Origin: Ahaetulla prasina
Taxonomy: Eukaryota; Chordata; Lepidosauria; Squamata; Colubridae
Direction of reading: 5' to 3'
Assembly: GCF_028640845.1 (NCBI RefSeq)
Contig: NC_080548.1
Location: 19,979,821-20,043,820 of the forward strand
DNA length: 64,000 bases
Made by a program: the position numbers and the translations under genes
Notes under the pieces: generated by a model
What the model was told of the DNA's origin: nothing
The model's database searches: none
The model's input: only the letters and a program-made list of their open reading frames with translations
Shown here: positions 43,041-54,919 of the stretch, one piece after another
Layout of the letters: every line of letters begins with the position of its first letter
How positions within the stretch are numbered: the first letter of the stretch is position 1

Positions 43041-43209
43041 CCTGAAACCACGAGTACTCACAAACGACACTGGAAAAAAAAGTTTCCAGTTTCCAAAATT
43101 GCTGCTATGTAGGTGAAGCATCTCAGAAGTCCACCAGGCGAGGATATAACTTATTTCCCTCTCTGGCTCCCTAAGCCAGGTTGATTAGAGAGCCAAGGTG
43201 GGAATCCAT

Positions 43210-43513
43210 CAGAGGTAGATTTCAGCAGGTTCTGACCAGTTCTGGAGAATCGGCAGTGGAAATTTTGAGTAGTTCGGAGAACCGGTAGTAAAAATTCTGA
43301 CTGGCCCCGCCCCCATCTATTCTCTGCCTCCCAAGTTCCAGCTGATTGGGAGGAAATGGGGATTTTGCAGTATCCTTCCCCCAGGAGTGGGGTGGGAATG
43401 GAGATTTTACCTTCCCCTGCCACACCCACCAAGCCACACCTACCAACCCATGCCACGCCCACCAAGCTGTGCCCACAGAACCAGTAGTAAAAAAAAATTG
43501 AAACCCACCACTG
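43210..43513. mobile_element. GAACCGG-family hAT element
   Basis: Starts CAGAGGTAGATTTCAGCAGG, ends GAAACCCACCACTG; flanks GAATCCAT and GGATCCAT (7/8). Confidence 0.9.
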
Positions 43514-43647
43514 GGATCCATGGATGTCTACGTTATTCCTGGCACAATATTGCCCACCACTAGATTAAATAGAGGAGGGGAAGCTTAAGACTAAACATGG
43601 TTTGTGGAAAAAACCTTGAAGTATGCGCATAGATTACAGCTGTATAA

Positions 43648-44010
43648 AAAGAATAGAATAGAATAGAATAGAATAGAATAGAATAGAATAGAATAGAATA
43701 GAATAGAATAGAATAGAATAGAATAGAATAGAATAGAATAGAATAGAATAGAATTTATTGGCCAAGTGTGATTGGACACACAAGGAATTTGTTTTGGTGC
43801 ATATGCTCTCAGTGTACATAAAAGAGAAAGAAAAAAAAATACCTTCATCAAAGGTACAACATTTACAACACAAATGATGTTCATAGGTTGCAATTTAACC
43901 CTTAGTGATAGCAACAAAAAGTTACAGTCATACAGTCATAAGTGGAAAGAGATTGGTGATGAAAACGATGAGAAGATTAATAGTAGCATAGATTTAAAAG
44001 CTGTGTAAAA
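43648..44010 (-). mobile_element. Snake1 CR1-L3 fragment with (GAATA)n array
   Basis: Array 43648-43755, then 'ttattggccaagtgtgattg', 'aaggaatttgttttggtgca', 'aacgatgagaagattaatag'. Confidence 0.9.
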
Positions 44011-44885
44011 TTACAGGAGAAACAGATTTGATACTTCTGGACCTCTTCAGCCATCTCTGGGCTGCATCTGCTCCAAAATCCTGCACATCAGACATCAACA
44101 GGAAAGTTGATTCCATGCCAAGGCTGCCAATTCTCAAGTTCCGAAACTATAATAAGCAAACTCTTTTAAGAAAAATATCCAGCACAGCTCTGGGAAATTA
44201 TTCATAGAAGCCGGAAGCTGAGGGTAGATGTCTTGGGTGGCAAGCAGGCCTAAAGAGCATTCCAGTTTTGGCAGGTCAAGATATATAAGGACTTGGGGGA
44301 GGGGGGTGGAACTCAGCCTTAGATCCACCTCAAACCAGATCAGCATGCTTGCCAATAAATGCAGCAGGAGAAGAAGTCGGCTATTTAAACAAAATGCTCC
44401 AGCAAAAGTACATCTGCCTACCACCCTCCCAAGAAAACTGCCATCAAAGAAAGGTCTCTTAGCCAGGGAGAATGGCCTCTTGAAGAACAGGAGGTGGGTG
44501 GCGGGGTGGTGTTCGTGCACGCGCATTTTTCAGACAAGAACATTTTCCATTTGACGACAAAGTTGCCTTTCTTTTAAACATATGCTGTTCCCTTCCAAGT
44601 GCAGTCCATTAACATTCTCCCTAAGCAAACACAAACTTTTCCAGGGAGACAAAACATAGCCAAGAAGAAATCCAAAACTCTTCTCCTCCCCAAACTTTTT
44701 TTTTTAACTTTTCCATCCTTCTTTACTGCACAAAAAATGCATCCCCCCACCCATACTCCCCACACACACCCTCAAAAAACGTTCCTGGAACTGGAAAAAA
44801 GCATTTTCTGCTAATTTAATCTCTGGAACGAAGCCATTTCCATGCATAAAAGGAAATCTAGTCTCTGTGCAACCCGTCGGATTAG
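44011..44885. other. Intron 1, unassigned
   Basis: Several ~100-codon ORFs on both strands without known domains. No clear repeat. Confidence 0.4.
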
Positions 44886-45232
44886 GGTGGCGCAGTGGTT
44901 TGAGTGCAGGCGATATGCTGGCTCTGTAAACCGCTTAGAGAGGGCTGTAAAGCACTGTGAAGCGGTATATAAGTCTAACAGCTATTGCTATGGTGGTGCA
45001 GTGGTTAGAGTGCAGTACTGCAGGCTACTTCTGCTGACTGCCAGCTGACTGCAATTTGGCAGTTCAAATCTCACCAGGCTCAAGGTTGACTCAGCCTTCC
45101 ATCCTTCCGAGGTGGGTAAAATGAGGACCCAGATTGTTGGGGCAATAGGCTGACTCTGTAAGCTGCTTAGAGAGGGCTGGAAAGCATTGTGAAGCGGTAT
45201 ACAGTATAAGTCTAAGTGCTATTGCTATTGCC
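44886..45232 (+). mobile_element. Two tRNA SINEs head to tail
   Basis: First copy (44886-44992) lacks its middle; second copy (44993-45232) is fuller ('ggtggtgcagtggttagagtg', 'ggcagttcaaatctcacc', 'gctattgctattg'). Both end in 'gctattgctat'. Confidence 0.85.
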
Positions 45233-45258
45233 ATATCTCTGTCGTCCATTATCCATCC

Positions 45259-45716
45259 CAGGGCTCCCCAACAAGGGTGAAATCCAGCAGATTCGGACAG
45301 GTTCTGGAGAACCGGTAGCAGAAATTTTGAGCAGTTCGGAGAACCAGCAAATACCACCTCTGGCTGGCCCCAGAGTGGGGTGGGAATGGAGATTTTGCAA
45401 TATCTTTCCCCCAGGAGTGGGAAGGGAATGGAGATTTTGCAGTATCCTTCCCCTGCCACGCCCATCAAGCCATGCCATGCCCACCAAGCCATGCCATGCC
45501 CACCAAGCCCACAGAACCAGTAGTTAAAAATTTTGAATATCACCCCTGGTTCGTGGACTGGCACCGGTCTGTGGCATGCCAAAAATCGGGCCACGCAAAC
45601 AAGTGAAGCACCATCCGTGGGATGCATGCAGCATACAAAACCACGCCCCCTCTGTCCACGGAAAAACCTTTCTCCTTGGAACCGGTCCCTGGTCCCCAAA
45701 AGGTTGGGGGCCACTG
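45259..45716. mobile_element. hAT element (CAGGGCTCCCCAAC) hosting a GAACCGG-family copy
   Basis: Ends CAGGGCTCCCCAAC and AGGTTGGGGGCCACTG. Host interior 'gttcgtggactggcaccggt' resumes after 45548. The nested copy is 45272-45548. Confidence 0.8.
45272..45548. mobile_element. GAACCGG-family hAT element, nested
   Basis: Starts CAAGGGTGAAATCCAGCAG, ends 'gaatatcacccctg'; standard interior blocks. Confidence 0.8.
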
Positions 45717-46181
45717 AACTAGCTGACTTGCATACATCTTCATGAGATGTGCCAACAGGTGGGTGTCTTTAAGGAATGGCCAATGGTTAGCTTGGAAGCA
45801 GTATATCATCATTTTAAGTCAAGGTTTACTGTTGGCAGCAACTGTGATTGATTTATTCTGCTGTGCAATTCGGAACTTCAGATTCATTTATTGGTTCTTG
45901 GTTTATTCCTGGTTTGTTTGAGTACCCCATCCAGGCCTCCCATTAATTCAGGAAAAGGTTGAGCACCAGTAGTTGTTTAAAAAACAGAACAAACACAACA
46001 TGAATTGGCCATGTAAGCTATGGGGAGATTGATTAGCCATAAGATTGAGATTTGTAATATGTAACCCGTTTTCCAAGTAAACAATAGACGGTGGACCCTC
46101 ACCCTATGTGAAGCTCAAATCCATGGTTTATAAGCCACAATGGTAACATCATCCACTTTCCCAAGACAAAGGCAATACTGG

Positions 46182-46625
46182 TGTCAGGGTTCCAAGGAAT
46201 AGACCCATAGCAAACAAAACTCCGAGGCAAATACTTTCCTCAAAGAACAGGTTTATTGGATATATCATATTGGCACAGACTGGTGAAAACCGATTCTGAA
46301 GATTCCTATGGTTTCACCTAATTAAAAGTAATAGTCCCCCCCCCTTTCCCAAACAATCAATCACATGGTCCAATCAAGGTGCTGTCTGGTTGCTTGAAAA
46401 CTTCACTCCTCCTCTCTTCAGCCACCTGTGGGAATGTCCTTGGTTCTCAGGGGAAGCTATTTTGTTTCGGCTATAAAACCCCCAGCTATTTTTATTCCCC
46501 CTTTCCTATCCCTCAGCATTATCGTGGCAACACTGAAGCCTCCAAGATGGCCTCAGTCAGGCCAGCTTCTGAGTTGACAGTTGGTTCTCATGAGATGTGA
46601 ATCAGAATTACCCTATTCAAGAGTC
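46182..46625 (-). mobile_element. Candidate LTR
   Basis: Minus strand carries AATAAA at about 46253 and ends 'ccttggaaccctgaca' (TGTCAGGGTTCC on plus). Upstream GC-variable sequence could be U3. Ends do not form a clear inverted pair. Confidence 0.35.
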
Positions 46626-46664
46626 ATGGGGGGTTTTTTTGGTCAATGCTAATAATGTCATAAA

Positions 46665-47021
46665 AAGGGACGCGGTAGCTCAGTGGCTAAGATGCTGAGC
46701 TTGTCAATCAAAAGGTCGGCAGTTCAGCAGTTCAAATCCCTAGTGCCGCGTAACAGGGTGAGCTCCGGTTACTTGTCTCAGCTTCTGCCAATTTAGCAGT
46801 TCGAAAGCACGTAAAAAATGCAAGTAGAAAAATAGGGACCAACTTTGGTGGGAAGGGAACAGCGTTCCATGTGCCTCTGGAGTTTAGTCATGCCGGCCAC
46901 ATGAACATGGAGACGTCTTTGGACAGCACTGGCTCTTCGGCTTTGAAACGGAGATGAGCACCACCCCCTAGAGTCGGGAACGACTAGCACATATGTGCAA
47001 ACGGAACCTTTACCTTTACCT
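46665..47021 (+). mobile_element. Sauria-type tRNA SINE, complete
   Basis: Head 'gggacgcggtagctcagtgg', tail ACCTTTACCTT; target duplication TAATAATGTCATA at 46650-46662 and 47022-47034. Confidence 0.95.
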
Positions 47022-47034
47022 TAATAATGTCATA

Positions 47035-47778
47035 GAAGCATTCTGTTTCAAGCATTCTGTCAGGAAGAAACTGGATAAAATCTGCAAGAGGAACAAGCAG
47101 ATCCAAAGCCATAATCTAAAATTCTAAGGACTGAACCTGCAATTTATCCAGGAATGATTCACTGGCCTGCCAGCTCCATCCTCCACTCAAAAGTCTGAGG
47201 CCAAAATTACAAGACCTCGAATTACCGGTCTTCCCTTTAGTGTTCTCAACTGCCTTCAAACTCTACAATTCTGATACAGTCTTCTATTTCGGAGTATTGC
47301 AAACCCTTTCCTTCACCCTTCCTTCATGGCTATAAATAGAGAGGTAAACAAGAGTTTGCTATCCTGCCATGCAATTACGGGGAAAGGCGTAGCAACAGCC
47401 AAGAATATGCAGTTTAAGAACATAAGAGCACAGATCCTTGTAGTCCAACTTCTGTTCCTTACAGATGGTCAACCAGAATTGTTTTGAGGTGTATTTAAGC
47501 AAAGTAAGACACTTTTAGGGGGTCCAACTTGTTATTAAAGGGAAGGACAGAATGTAGAATTAGCACCTTGCCAAAGAGGAAAAAAAAAGGAAAAAAAAAT
47601 CCCACCACCTTCCGGCATTTTGTCCTACTCAAAAAGAAGTTGCCATCTCACAGTTTTTGGAAAGGAAAAACAAACGTTTGGGGAAAAGCTCATCAAAACT
47701 ATATACTATTCTTGCATCGAGCTGGTTACAAGTGAAGATGTTGTGTGTGAAGGCTCCTTCATGGGCAACCATCTCCTT
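47035..47778. other. Intron 1, unassigned
   Basis: Nothing recognised. Confidence 0.4.
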
Positions 47779-47934
47779 CAGTAGTGGGTTTCAAATCCCG
47801 GCGCTACCGGTTCGCTATTGGGCATGCGCGAGTGCAATCATTTTTAATGATGTCTAGGTGGATGGGCGGAGTCTCCCGCTGCCGCCACTACCGGTTCTTC
47901 CAAACCCGGGTGAACCAGTAGCAACCCACCACTG
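47779..47934. mobile_element. Short GAACCGG-family hAT element
   Basis: Ends CAGTAGTGGGTTTCAAATCC and CAACCCACCACTG; perfect duplication ATCTCCTT on both sides. Confidence 0.93.
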
Positions 47935-48221
47935 ATCTCCTTGCAATAGACAGGAGCCTCCCTGGCTTCCCACCCTGCCAAAACAGGATCTTGAGTATCC
48001 CCTGAGATTAGGTGTTTTGCTGAATGGCAAGAAAAATGTGCAACAGAAATACAGAATTAAAATACAAAACAAAAGAAGAAACAGAAGAAGAAACTTTCTG
48101 AGAAGGTTGAAGTCCAGAACATACAGAGCAAATGATCAGACTGTGCGCACCAAACACTTTGTTTCTAAAATAATCCTTTTTTTTTTAAAGTATGTGCAAG
48201 ATATCAAACCATCTACTAACC

Positions 48222-48448
48222 CAGGGGTAGTCAACCTTTTTATACCTACTGCCCACTTTTGTATCTCTGTTAGTAGTAAAATTTTCTAACCACCCATCGG
48301 TTCCACAGTAATGGTGATTTTATAAAGTAGGGAAGTAACTTTACTTTATAAAAGTTATAATTAGACAATTGGAAAAAAAAACCTACCGCCCACCATGAAA
48401 GCTGGAACGCCCACTAGTGGGCGGTAGGGACCAGGTTGACTACCACTG
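48222..48448. mobile_element. hAT MITE (CAGGGGTAGTCAACC)
   Basis: Ends CAGGGGTAGTCAACC and GGTTGACTACCACTG; perfect duplication TACTAACC at 48214-48221 and 48449-48456. Confidence 0.95.
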
Positions 48449-48734
48449 TACTAACCATTTGGGTCTCACCACCCCACCATCACAAAGAAACGCGACAGAT
48501 GTTTTTTAAAAGGGGGTTCAGCTCTGATCATCTTTTTGCGAACCCAGTTTGGAGCTTTTTACATAAACACACACACACACATAAACACACATCTAGAAGT
48601 CTACACATGGTGCGCAAACACAGTTATTACATTTAACTGACCTGGCGAAACTAGTTGTGTAAAAGCTGCCAATGAGGGAACAAAACACACCAAGTTTTGT
48701 TGGACAAAGGCTGAAATAAAGACAACACTAATGA

Positions 48735-48905
48735 TTTATACAATTAATCAGTGGAACAACTTGCCTCCAGAAGTTGCGAGTGCTCCAACACTGGAATTTT
48801 TTTTAAAAATGTTGGATAACCATCTGTCTGAGATGATGTAGGGTTTCCTGCCTGGGCAGGGGGTTGGACTAGAAGGCCTCCAAGGTCCCTTCCAACTCTG
48901 TTATT
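48735..48905 (+). mobile_element. CR1 LINE 3' end
   Basis: 'acaattaatcagtggaacaa', 'gttggataaccatctgtctg', 'gggttggactagaaggcctcc'. Confidence 0.85.
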
Positions 48906-49255
48906 ATGAGATGATGAGATGATGAAATTTATTAAATGTATATGCTACTCAACTCTCTGTGACTGCCAGTTACCAAACATGGATAATCCATGTTATGATA
49001 CCCCTGAGAATGGAAATTCAACTGAGGTAGGTTGCCTGTTATGATCTCCACTACGACACTGAAGTCAGTCAATGAAAGACATCCACACAAGCATGTCGAT
49101 TTTCCCACCCTATTGCCCATCGCCCCAGAGAATTATTCGGCACAGATACTGCATTGATTTGGGGCACACCATGCATACCTTTTTATCCAAACTAAAAATA
49201 TCCAAATTCTTTTAATCTATGCCAATCAGGTAGCTAACTCAAACTCTTTGCTTTT

Positions 49256-49615
49256 TGGGGAAAGAGGGAGGGAGGGAGAGGAAGGGGAAGGGGAAGGGGA
49301 GATCAGAACTGACTTGGGTCACTGTTTCTCTCCAGAGGGATGGAAGGAGGGGAAGGGGAAGGGGAAGGGAAGATTTAAACTGACTTGGGTCAGTTTTTCT
49401 CCAGAGGGAGGGGAAGAGGAAGGGGAAGGGGAAGGGGAGATCAAAACTGACTTGGGTCACTGTTTCTCTCCAGAGGATGGAAGGAGGGGAAAGGGAAGGG
49501 GAAGGGGAAGGGGAGATCAAAACTGACTTGGGTCACAGTTTCTCTCCAGAGAGAGGGAGAGAGGGAGGGGAAGGGGAGATCAAAACTGACTTGAGTCACA
49601 GTTTCCCTCCAGAAA
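49256..49615. repeat. Minisatellite, about 70-bp unit, five copies
   Basis: Units alternate a GGGAAGGG purine run with 'aactgacttgggtcac' and 'gtttctctccagag'. Unit lengths vary with the purine run. Confidence 0.92.
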
Positions 49616-49979
49616 ATCTCTGAGCAATTCCATGCCAAGCAAACTCCCAATGGCCTCTTCACCTCCACTGCCTAACACCCTCAAACATTTCTCCCCAGTA
49701 CATAATATTAAGATAAAGCCAAAAAAAGAAAGCCAAACCAGCCTGAGAAAGAGCCGCATCACACTTGAGACAAGACTGGAGCATCAATGAGGAAACTGTC
49801 CCCGTTGTGGGGCAAGAATCACAGGGCAGCAGTTACATGGGAAAGGGAAGGAACATTGGCAATGGTTCCCTGATTTATTTGCCCTGAAACATTGGCTGTA
49901 TTGTAGGCAGTTGGGAAGTGATGCAAGCAAAGAACACTAAGCCATCTATTACTCCTTTTCTTCTCTCCCAGCATCCATC

Positions 49980-49984
49980 CATCC

Positions 49985-50033
<49 letters not shown>

Positions 50034-50060
50034 TCCTTTTCTTTTCTTTTCTGTTCTGTT
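49980..50060. repeat. (CTTT)n microsatellite
   Basis: CATC units, then about 12 CTTT units and imperfect extensions. Confidence 0.95.
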
Positions 50061-50904
50061 CTTTCTTTCCCTTTCGTGTTAAGGCACCAGAAGAAACTTC
50101 TGGCAGTACTTCAGCTGTAACTTTTCAGACTATTTGCCTTAATGCGCACAAGCTCAGAAATATAAGCAACTCTTTAGCTGGATAAATTTTTCACATATAT
50201 TGGAAAGTAGATGCATTTCAGAAATGAGAGCGCCCTATTCGCTTCGTAAACAAGTGTGAGAATAATGCCCTCCTTTTAAAACGCATCCATTGAGAGAAAA
50301 CCACAACTCCTTCGGGGGTAATCAGCACAAAGAGGAAACACGGAGAGAAGAGAACTGCAAAGATATAACTTGGGACCCCCTCCCTGATAAACTATGGTTC
50401 TTCCTGCCTTGTGGCTCCTTAGCTCACAAGAGGGAGATATGAGTGAGCCAGAGAGAACCTCAATCTTTGTATCTGTAGAAAAGCCGAGAAACAAGCTCTA
50501 AATGAGGAAAACAGCTCCAAAATAGTTTAATGAGCTGAAATATTCTCTTACAGGAATGTGGCACATCTGGAAAGACAGAACAGTTGGCTGGTCATAAAAC
50601 TAAACATCCCATCACAATACCAGCTTTTGACATAAGATGCCAATGAATCACAAACAAAAATATGAGAACTTTGGACATTTTCCAAAATAAAAGGGTCCTC
50701 TTAGACTTACTGGGAGCTCGGATACTCCATAATATTCTACTACAGATCACCATGAATTGTGGTTTACTTGTAATCAATATCTTCAGTAATCAGCAAGTAT
50801 GTATTGATAACTATAGAACTACGACTGGCTGTTCTCCCAGACCACTTCGGTCAAAACCAAAAGTAATAGAAGAACTAGTGCAATTACACTGCTGCCTACT
50901 CACA
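50061..50904. other. Intron 1, unassigned
   Basis: No recognised repeat or gene; may include upstream parts of the adjacent LINE remnant. Confidence 0.35.
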
Positions 50905-51480
50905 GTTTTCATTATTGTGATTCATCTTCCAGTAAGCCAGATGTTTCGGCATTTTTATCCATTATCAAGTCCTTCCAAAGTACACGGGATAGGCAGGTGT
51001 AGCATTTGATGATGTTAAAAGTATTATCAAGGTTGGAAGCTATCCCAAGTAAAGCTGCCTTTTGCAATTGACCGGTAGGGATTTCGTCAATACCAATGAG
51101 GTGTTCCAGAAGTTTTGGGATTGCACCTACCTTTGCCACAGTCATTTTATTTCTATTTACAAGTCTTTGTTAACTTCTCCAGGTCTTTCTCTTCTATTCT
51201 GCTCTCTTGTTGTTGTTGTTGTTGTTGTTGTTATTCATTGCATAGTTAGCCAGGTATTCAGGATGGATTTGGCATTTTTGTCCACTATCAAGTCCTTCCC
51301 AAGATCCTGGGATTGGCAGATGCTGATCGTTTGATGGTTCTAGAGGTAACATTGCAGGATATAAGCTGTTCCAAGTAAAGCTACCTTTTGCAATTGACTG
51401 GTCATGAATCTGTCAATGGTGATCGTGCTTAAGTGATGCTCAATTGCTACTTCTACTATTATTACTACTACTACTGCTAT
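50905..51480 (-). pseudogene. Two partial copies of an R4/Dong-like LINE ORF end
   Basis: Minus frames read A-K-V-G-A-I-P-K-L-L-E-H-L then L-Q-K-A-A-L-L-G-I-A (50912-51145) and a related S-Q-L-Q-K-V-A-L-L-G-T-A (51340-51531). Both have shared downstream DNA ('ccaagtaaagct.ccttttgc'). The L-Q-K-x-A-L-L-G-T-A ending resembles R4-type LINE tails as I recall them. Confidence 0.45.
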
Positions 51481-51689
51481 CACTAGACATGTGGCAAAAA
51501 TATCATACAGCTGTCTTATGTGAATGATCAATACAGTTGTTCATTTATCCTTTCTTTCCTGAATTTATTCATGAAGGATATTTTCGAAAGGATGAAAGGC
51601 TATAGATGGATTTATTGTTGCACAGGGGTATCCATTGGGCAGTCAATAAGGCAGCTGCACCCATTCCTTTCTTACATTTACATCAAGGT

Positions 51690-51895
51690 AATTGTTGTAC
51701 CTCGATGAACGTATCTTTTCTTTTATGTACACATAGTGTAAGCCGCCTTGAGTCTTCGGAGAAGGGTGGGATATAAATGCAAATAAAAAAAAAAACACAA
51801 AACACTGAGACCATCTGCACCAAGACAAATTCCTTGTGTGTCCAATCACACTTGGCCAATAAAAAATTCTATTCTATTATTCTATTCTATGTGCC
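51690..51895 (+). mobile_element. Snake1 CR1-L3 fragment with inserted SINE tail
   Basis: 'tcgatgaacgtatcttttctt' and 'caaattccttgtgtgtccaat' are separated by a 65-base SINE tail (51728-51792: 'gtaagccgccttgagtcttcgg'). Ends in TATTC units. Confidence 0.82.
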
Positions 51896-52388
51896 ATGCC
51901 TGTGATTCATTTAAAAAAAAACATGCCCTCTTTTTTGCCTCCCTCCTGACAACCTTGTGGGGTACCAGTCCCATGTGTAAATCTGGGTGAAGCACAAAGT
52001 CCTTATGATTGTCAGATCATAAATAATACTTCCCTGCTTCGTAGCCCGTCAAGTTCAATTTTTCTGCATCAAAACTAATCAGCCCCTCCTCGTGATAATG
52101 CTGAAGCCATAGCTGCTGATGAGGAAGCCACAGGAAATTATGATGAGTGTTGATCTTCCTTATGGATTCTGGTCTACACGGCTGGGAGGAAGCATCCAGT
52201 GCTATGTTAAATGAAGCTGACAACAGCAATCCAATTAAGGCGGTGCCACAGCTTAATTATATTGTTGTAAATAAAGACTTTAGCATTACTGGCTCAGTAA
52301 CAAACCACGTTGGTACAAAGCCCAGGATATAAAGAGCTTCCATAGCCAAGCCGAAGGGTTTGAATCAAAACAGGTTTTGTTTTGTTTT
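51896..52388. other. Intron 1, unassigned
   Basis: Nothing recognised. Confidence 0.4.
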
Positions 52389-52647
52389 TAATTTGCATTT
52401 ATATCCCGCCCTTCTCCGAAGACTCAGGGCGGCTTACACTATGTCAAGCAATAGTCTTTATCCATTTGTATATTATATACAAAGTCAACTTATTGCTCCC
52501 AACAATCTGGGTCCTCATTTTACCTACCTTATAAAGGATGGAAGGCTGAGTCAACCTTGGGCCTGGTGGGACTTGTACCTGCAGTAATTGCAAGCAGCTG
52601 CTGTTAATAACAGACTGTCTTAGCAGTCTGAGCCACTCAAGGACCCT
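52389..52647 (-). mobile_element. tRNA SINE with CR1-like tail
   Basis: 'ttatatcccgcccttctccg' to 'agcagtctgagccactcaagg'; reverse of 32150-32414. Confidence 0.9.
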
Positions 52648-52777
52648 AATGGGATCTTGGCATACTGATTCTTTGAACTGCGGATCTGTGCTTGATGGCA
52701 CAACGGTTCTGAAACTCTTGGCTTTAGAAAAGCCATGACATTTGGCACCAGGGAGCAATCTGTCCATGGGTTCAAAT

Positions 52778-52954
52778 CAGTGGTGGGTTGCTTCCGGTTC
52801 GCCCCAGATCGGGCGAACCGGTAGTGGCAGCGTTGGAAGGCTCCACCCAACTGCCCGGACATGTCTGCGCATGCGCAGAAGCATCACACATGCACGCAAG
52901 CGCACACACATCCACGTGCAAACCAGTAGCAACGGGATTTGAAGCCCACTACTA
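52778..52954. mobile_element. Short GAACCGG-family hAT element
   Basis: Ends CAGTGGTGGGTTGC (first bases merged with the flank) and GAAGCCCACTACTA; perfect duplication GTTCAAAT at 52770-52777 and 52955-52962. Confidence 0.9.
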
Positions 52955-53248
52955 GTTCAAATCCACAGCTTCCTTCGGGGCCTGCTGCTTTGAACTGAAT
53001 GATCATGTAACAGATCTCTTTGGGACTTCCATGCCTTGCCCAAGTTGGCCACAACAGTAAAATTCACAACGAAAAATTGTGTAACCGGCATTATGAACCC
53101 ATCCTAAAATCAGAAGCCAATACATCTTAAAGTGGGCAGCCGACTTCTGTGGCCAGCAGTGTGCGTTGGCTTCACTTTGAACTAGTTTTAGCAGCTAGGA
53201 TAACGGCAGAGTCTCTGGAGAATCAGTTGGTATACAAAGTCAATAACA

Positions 53249-53675
53249 AATAGCAATAGCACTTACTTATATACCGCTTCACAATGCTTTACAGCCCTCT
53301 CTAAGTGGTTTACAGAGTCAGCCTATTGCCCCCAACAATCTGGGTCCTCATTTTACCCACCTCGGAAGGATGGAAAGCTGAGTCAACCTGGAGCCTAGTG
53401 AGATTCAAACTGCCAAATTGTAGGCAGCCGGCAGGCAGCAGAATTAGCTGCAGTACTGTATTCTAACCACTGTACCAGGGGTGGGTTCTACTTACCTTTA
53501 TTACCAGTTTGCAATGGGAGCACACATGCGCTACTGCACATGCGCAAAAGCCCCTTGATGACGTTGGGGTGGGTGGGCGGAGCCTCCCACCAGTTTTACT
53601 ACCGGTTCTATGGAACCGGACAGAACCGGGAGCAACCCACCACTGCATTGTACCACCACGGCTCTCAATAAATGG
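53249..53675 (-). mobile_element. tRNA SINE (GCTATT tail) with hAT inserted in its head
   Basis: 'atagcaatagcacttactta' to 'ttctaaccactgtac', resuming as 'taccaccacggctc' after 53645. The hAT element is 53476-53645. Confidence 0.85.
53476..53645. mobile_element. Short GAACCGG-family hAT element inside SINE head
   Basis: Ends CAGGGGTGGGTTCTACTT and CAACCCACCACTG; flanks CACTGTAC and CATTGTAC (7/8). Confidence 0.9.
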
Positions 53676-53813
53676 ATAAAATAAAATGCCAAATGTTATG
53701 GGAAACGTGCCAAGGTATCCCCTGGAGGTGGAAGAGGTCAAAAAAGTTAAGATGGTAACTGCAACTGTGCAACTGAAGCCCTGCCTGCTTTTTATGCAAG
53801 TCACAATGCATGA

Positions 53814-54170
53814 GAGTAGAGTAGAGTAGAATAGAGTAGATGAGTAGAGTAGAGTAGAGTAGAGTAGAGTAGAGTAGAATAGAATAGAATAGAATAGAAT
53901 AGAATAGAATAGAATAGAATAGAATAGAATAGAATAGAATTCTTTATTGGCCAAGTGTGATTGGACACACAAGGAGTGTGTGTATATGCACTTTGGTGTA
54001 CATGCTCTCAAGTGTACATAAGGAGAATAAAATACATTCATCAAGAATAAAAAGATACAACACTTAGCGATAGTCAGGGTTATTAATAAGCTATCAAATC
54101 GTCCTAGGAAACAAATAAAAACAGTATAAATTGAGGGATACAAGAAACATGGTTATAGTCATAAGTGGTA
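53814..54170 (-). mobile_element. Snake1 CR1-L3 fragment with (GAGTA)n/(GAATA)n array
   Basis: Array 53814-53942 switches from GAGTA to GAATA; then 'ttattggccaagtgtgattg' and 'acacaaggagtgtg'. Confidence 0.9.
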
Positions 54171-54911
54171 AGAGATTTCATATTGTGTGTAAAAAAGGAG
54201 CCTTTGATCATCCGATTGCAGCCAGTATTTTGACTTTTTTAATGAGATTCTTGAAAACATGTGAAGAATAAAATAACTACCCAAGAAGAAAGAAGAAAAC
54301 GAGGAAAGGTGTAATGGCTGGATAACAAAATATCAGTAAATAACCAGGGAATTTACAAGTGTCATAAACACATAGAATTCACTACTTTATTATTCCATTG
54401 ATCAAATAATCAACTGAATCTATAATATATATAAATCCCAAATCGTTACAGCTTCTTAAGAAAATAACTGTAAATCACTACAGAACTCTAAACTGTCATT
54501 TTATATTGAAGTCACCACAATTTATTGTTATGTTAAATAAATACACATGGATCTTATGAAAAGGGGAAAAAGGCTTTTTAACATATACCTCTCCAAGGAT
54601 GTTCTGGGAGACCAATTGTTTTAGAAACTGGGAGGGGGTTTTGAGGGGGGAGGGTATTTTTCCAGTATTTTTAAGAGCTGGAAAGTACTATTGAATGTCA
54701 GCTATGTTTCCTCCTCATTCATTAGTTCATAAAGTTCTTCATTTAAAAAAAAAACCAACCCTTCCTGTCTTCCTATGTTTTATTTGTGTAAATCTATAAA
54801 TATTTGTACGGCTCACCCTGAATGTAGTCTGGGGAAGAAACAGGAATAAACAAGGTTTCTCTTGCCCCTTCATGTTAGCCATCATCACTAAGAGAAGCTC
54901 CTCCAGAAAAT
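54171..54911. other. Intron 1, unassigned
   Basis: AT-rich; nothing recognised. Confidence 0.4.
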
Positions 54912-54919
54912 ACATAGAT

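Noticed and set aside
45091..45714. 207-aa minus-strand ORF
   Set aside because: Crosses two hAT elements and a SINE tail; composed wholly of repeat sequence.
49256..49615. Regularly spaced repeats resembling a CRISPR array
   Set aside because: Spacers are themselves the same purine repeat, and the host is a vertebrate; this is a minisatellite.
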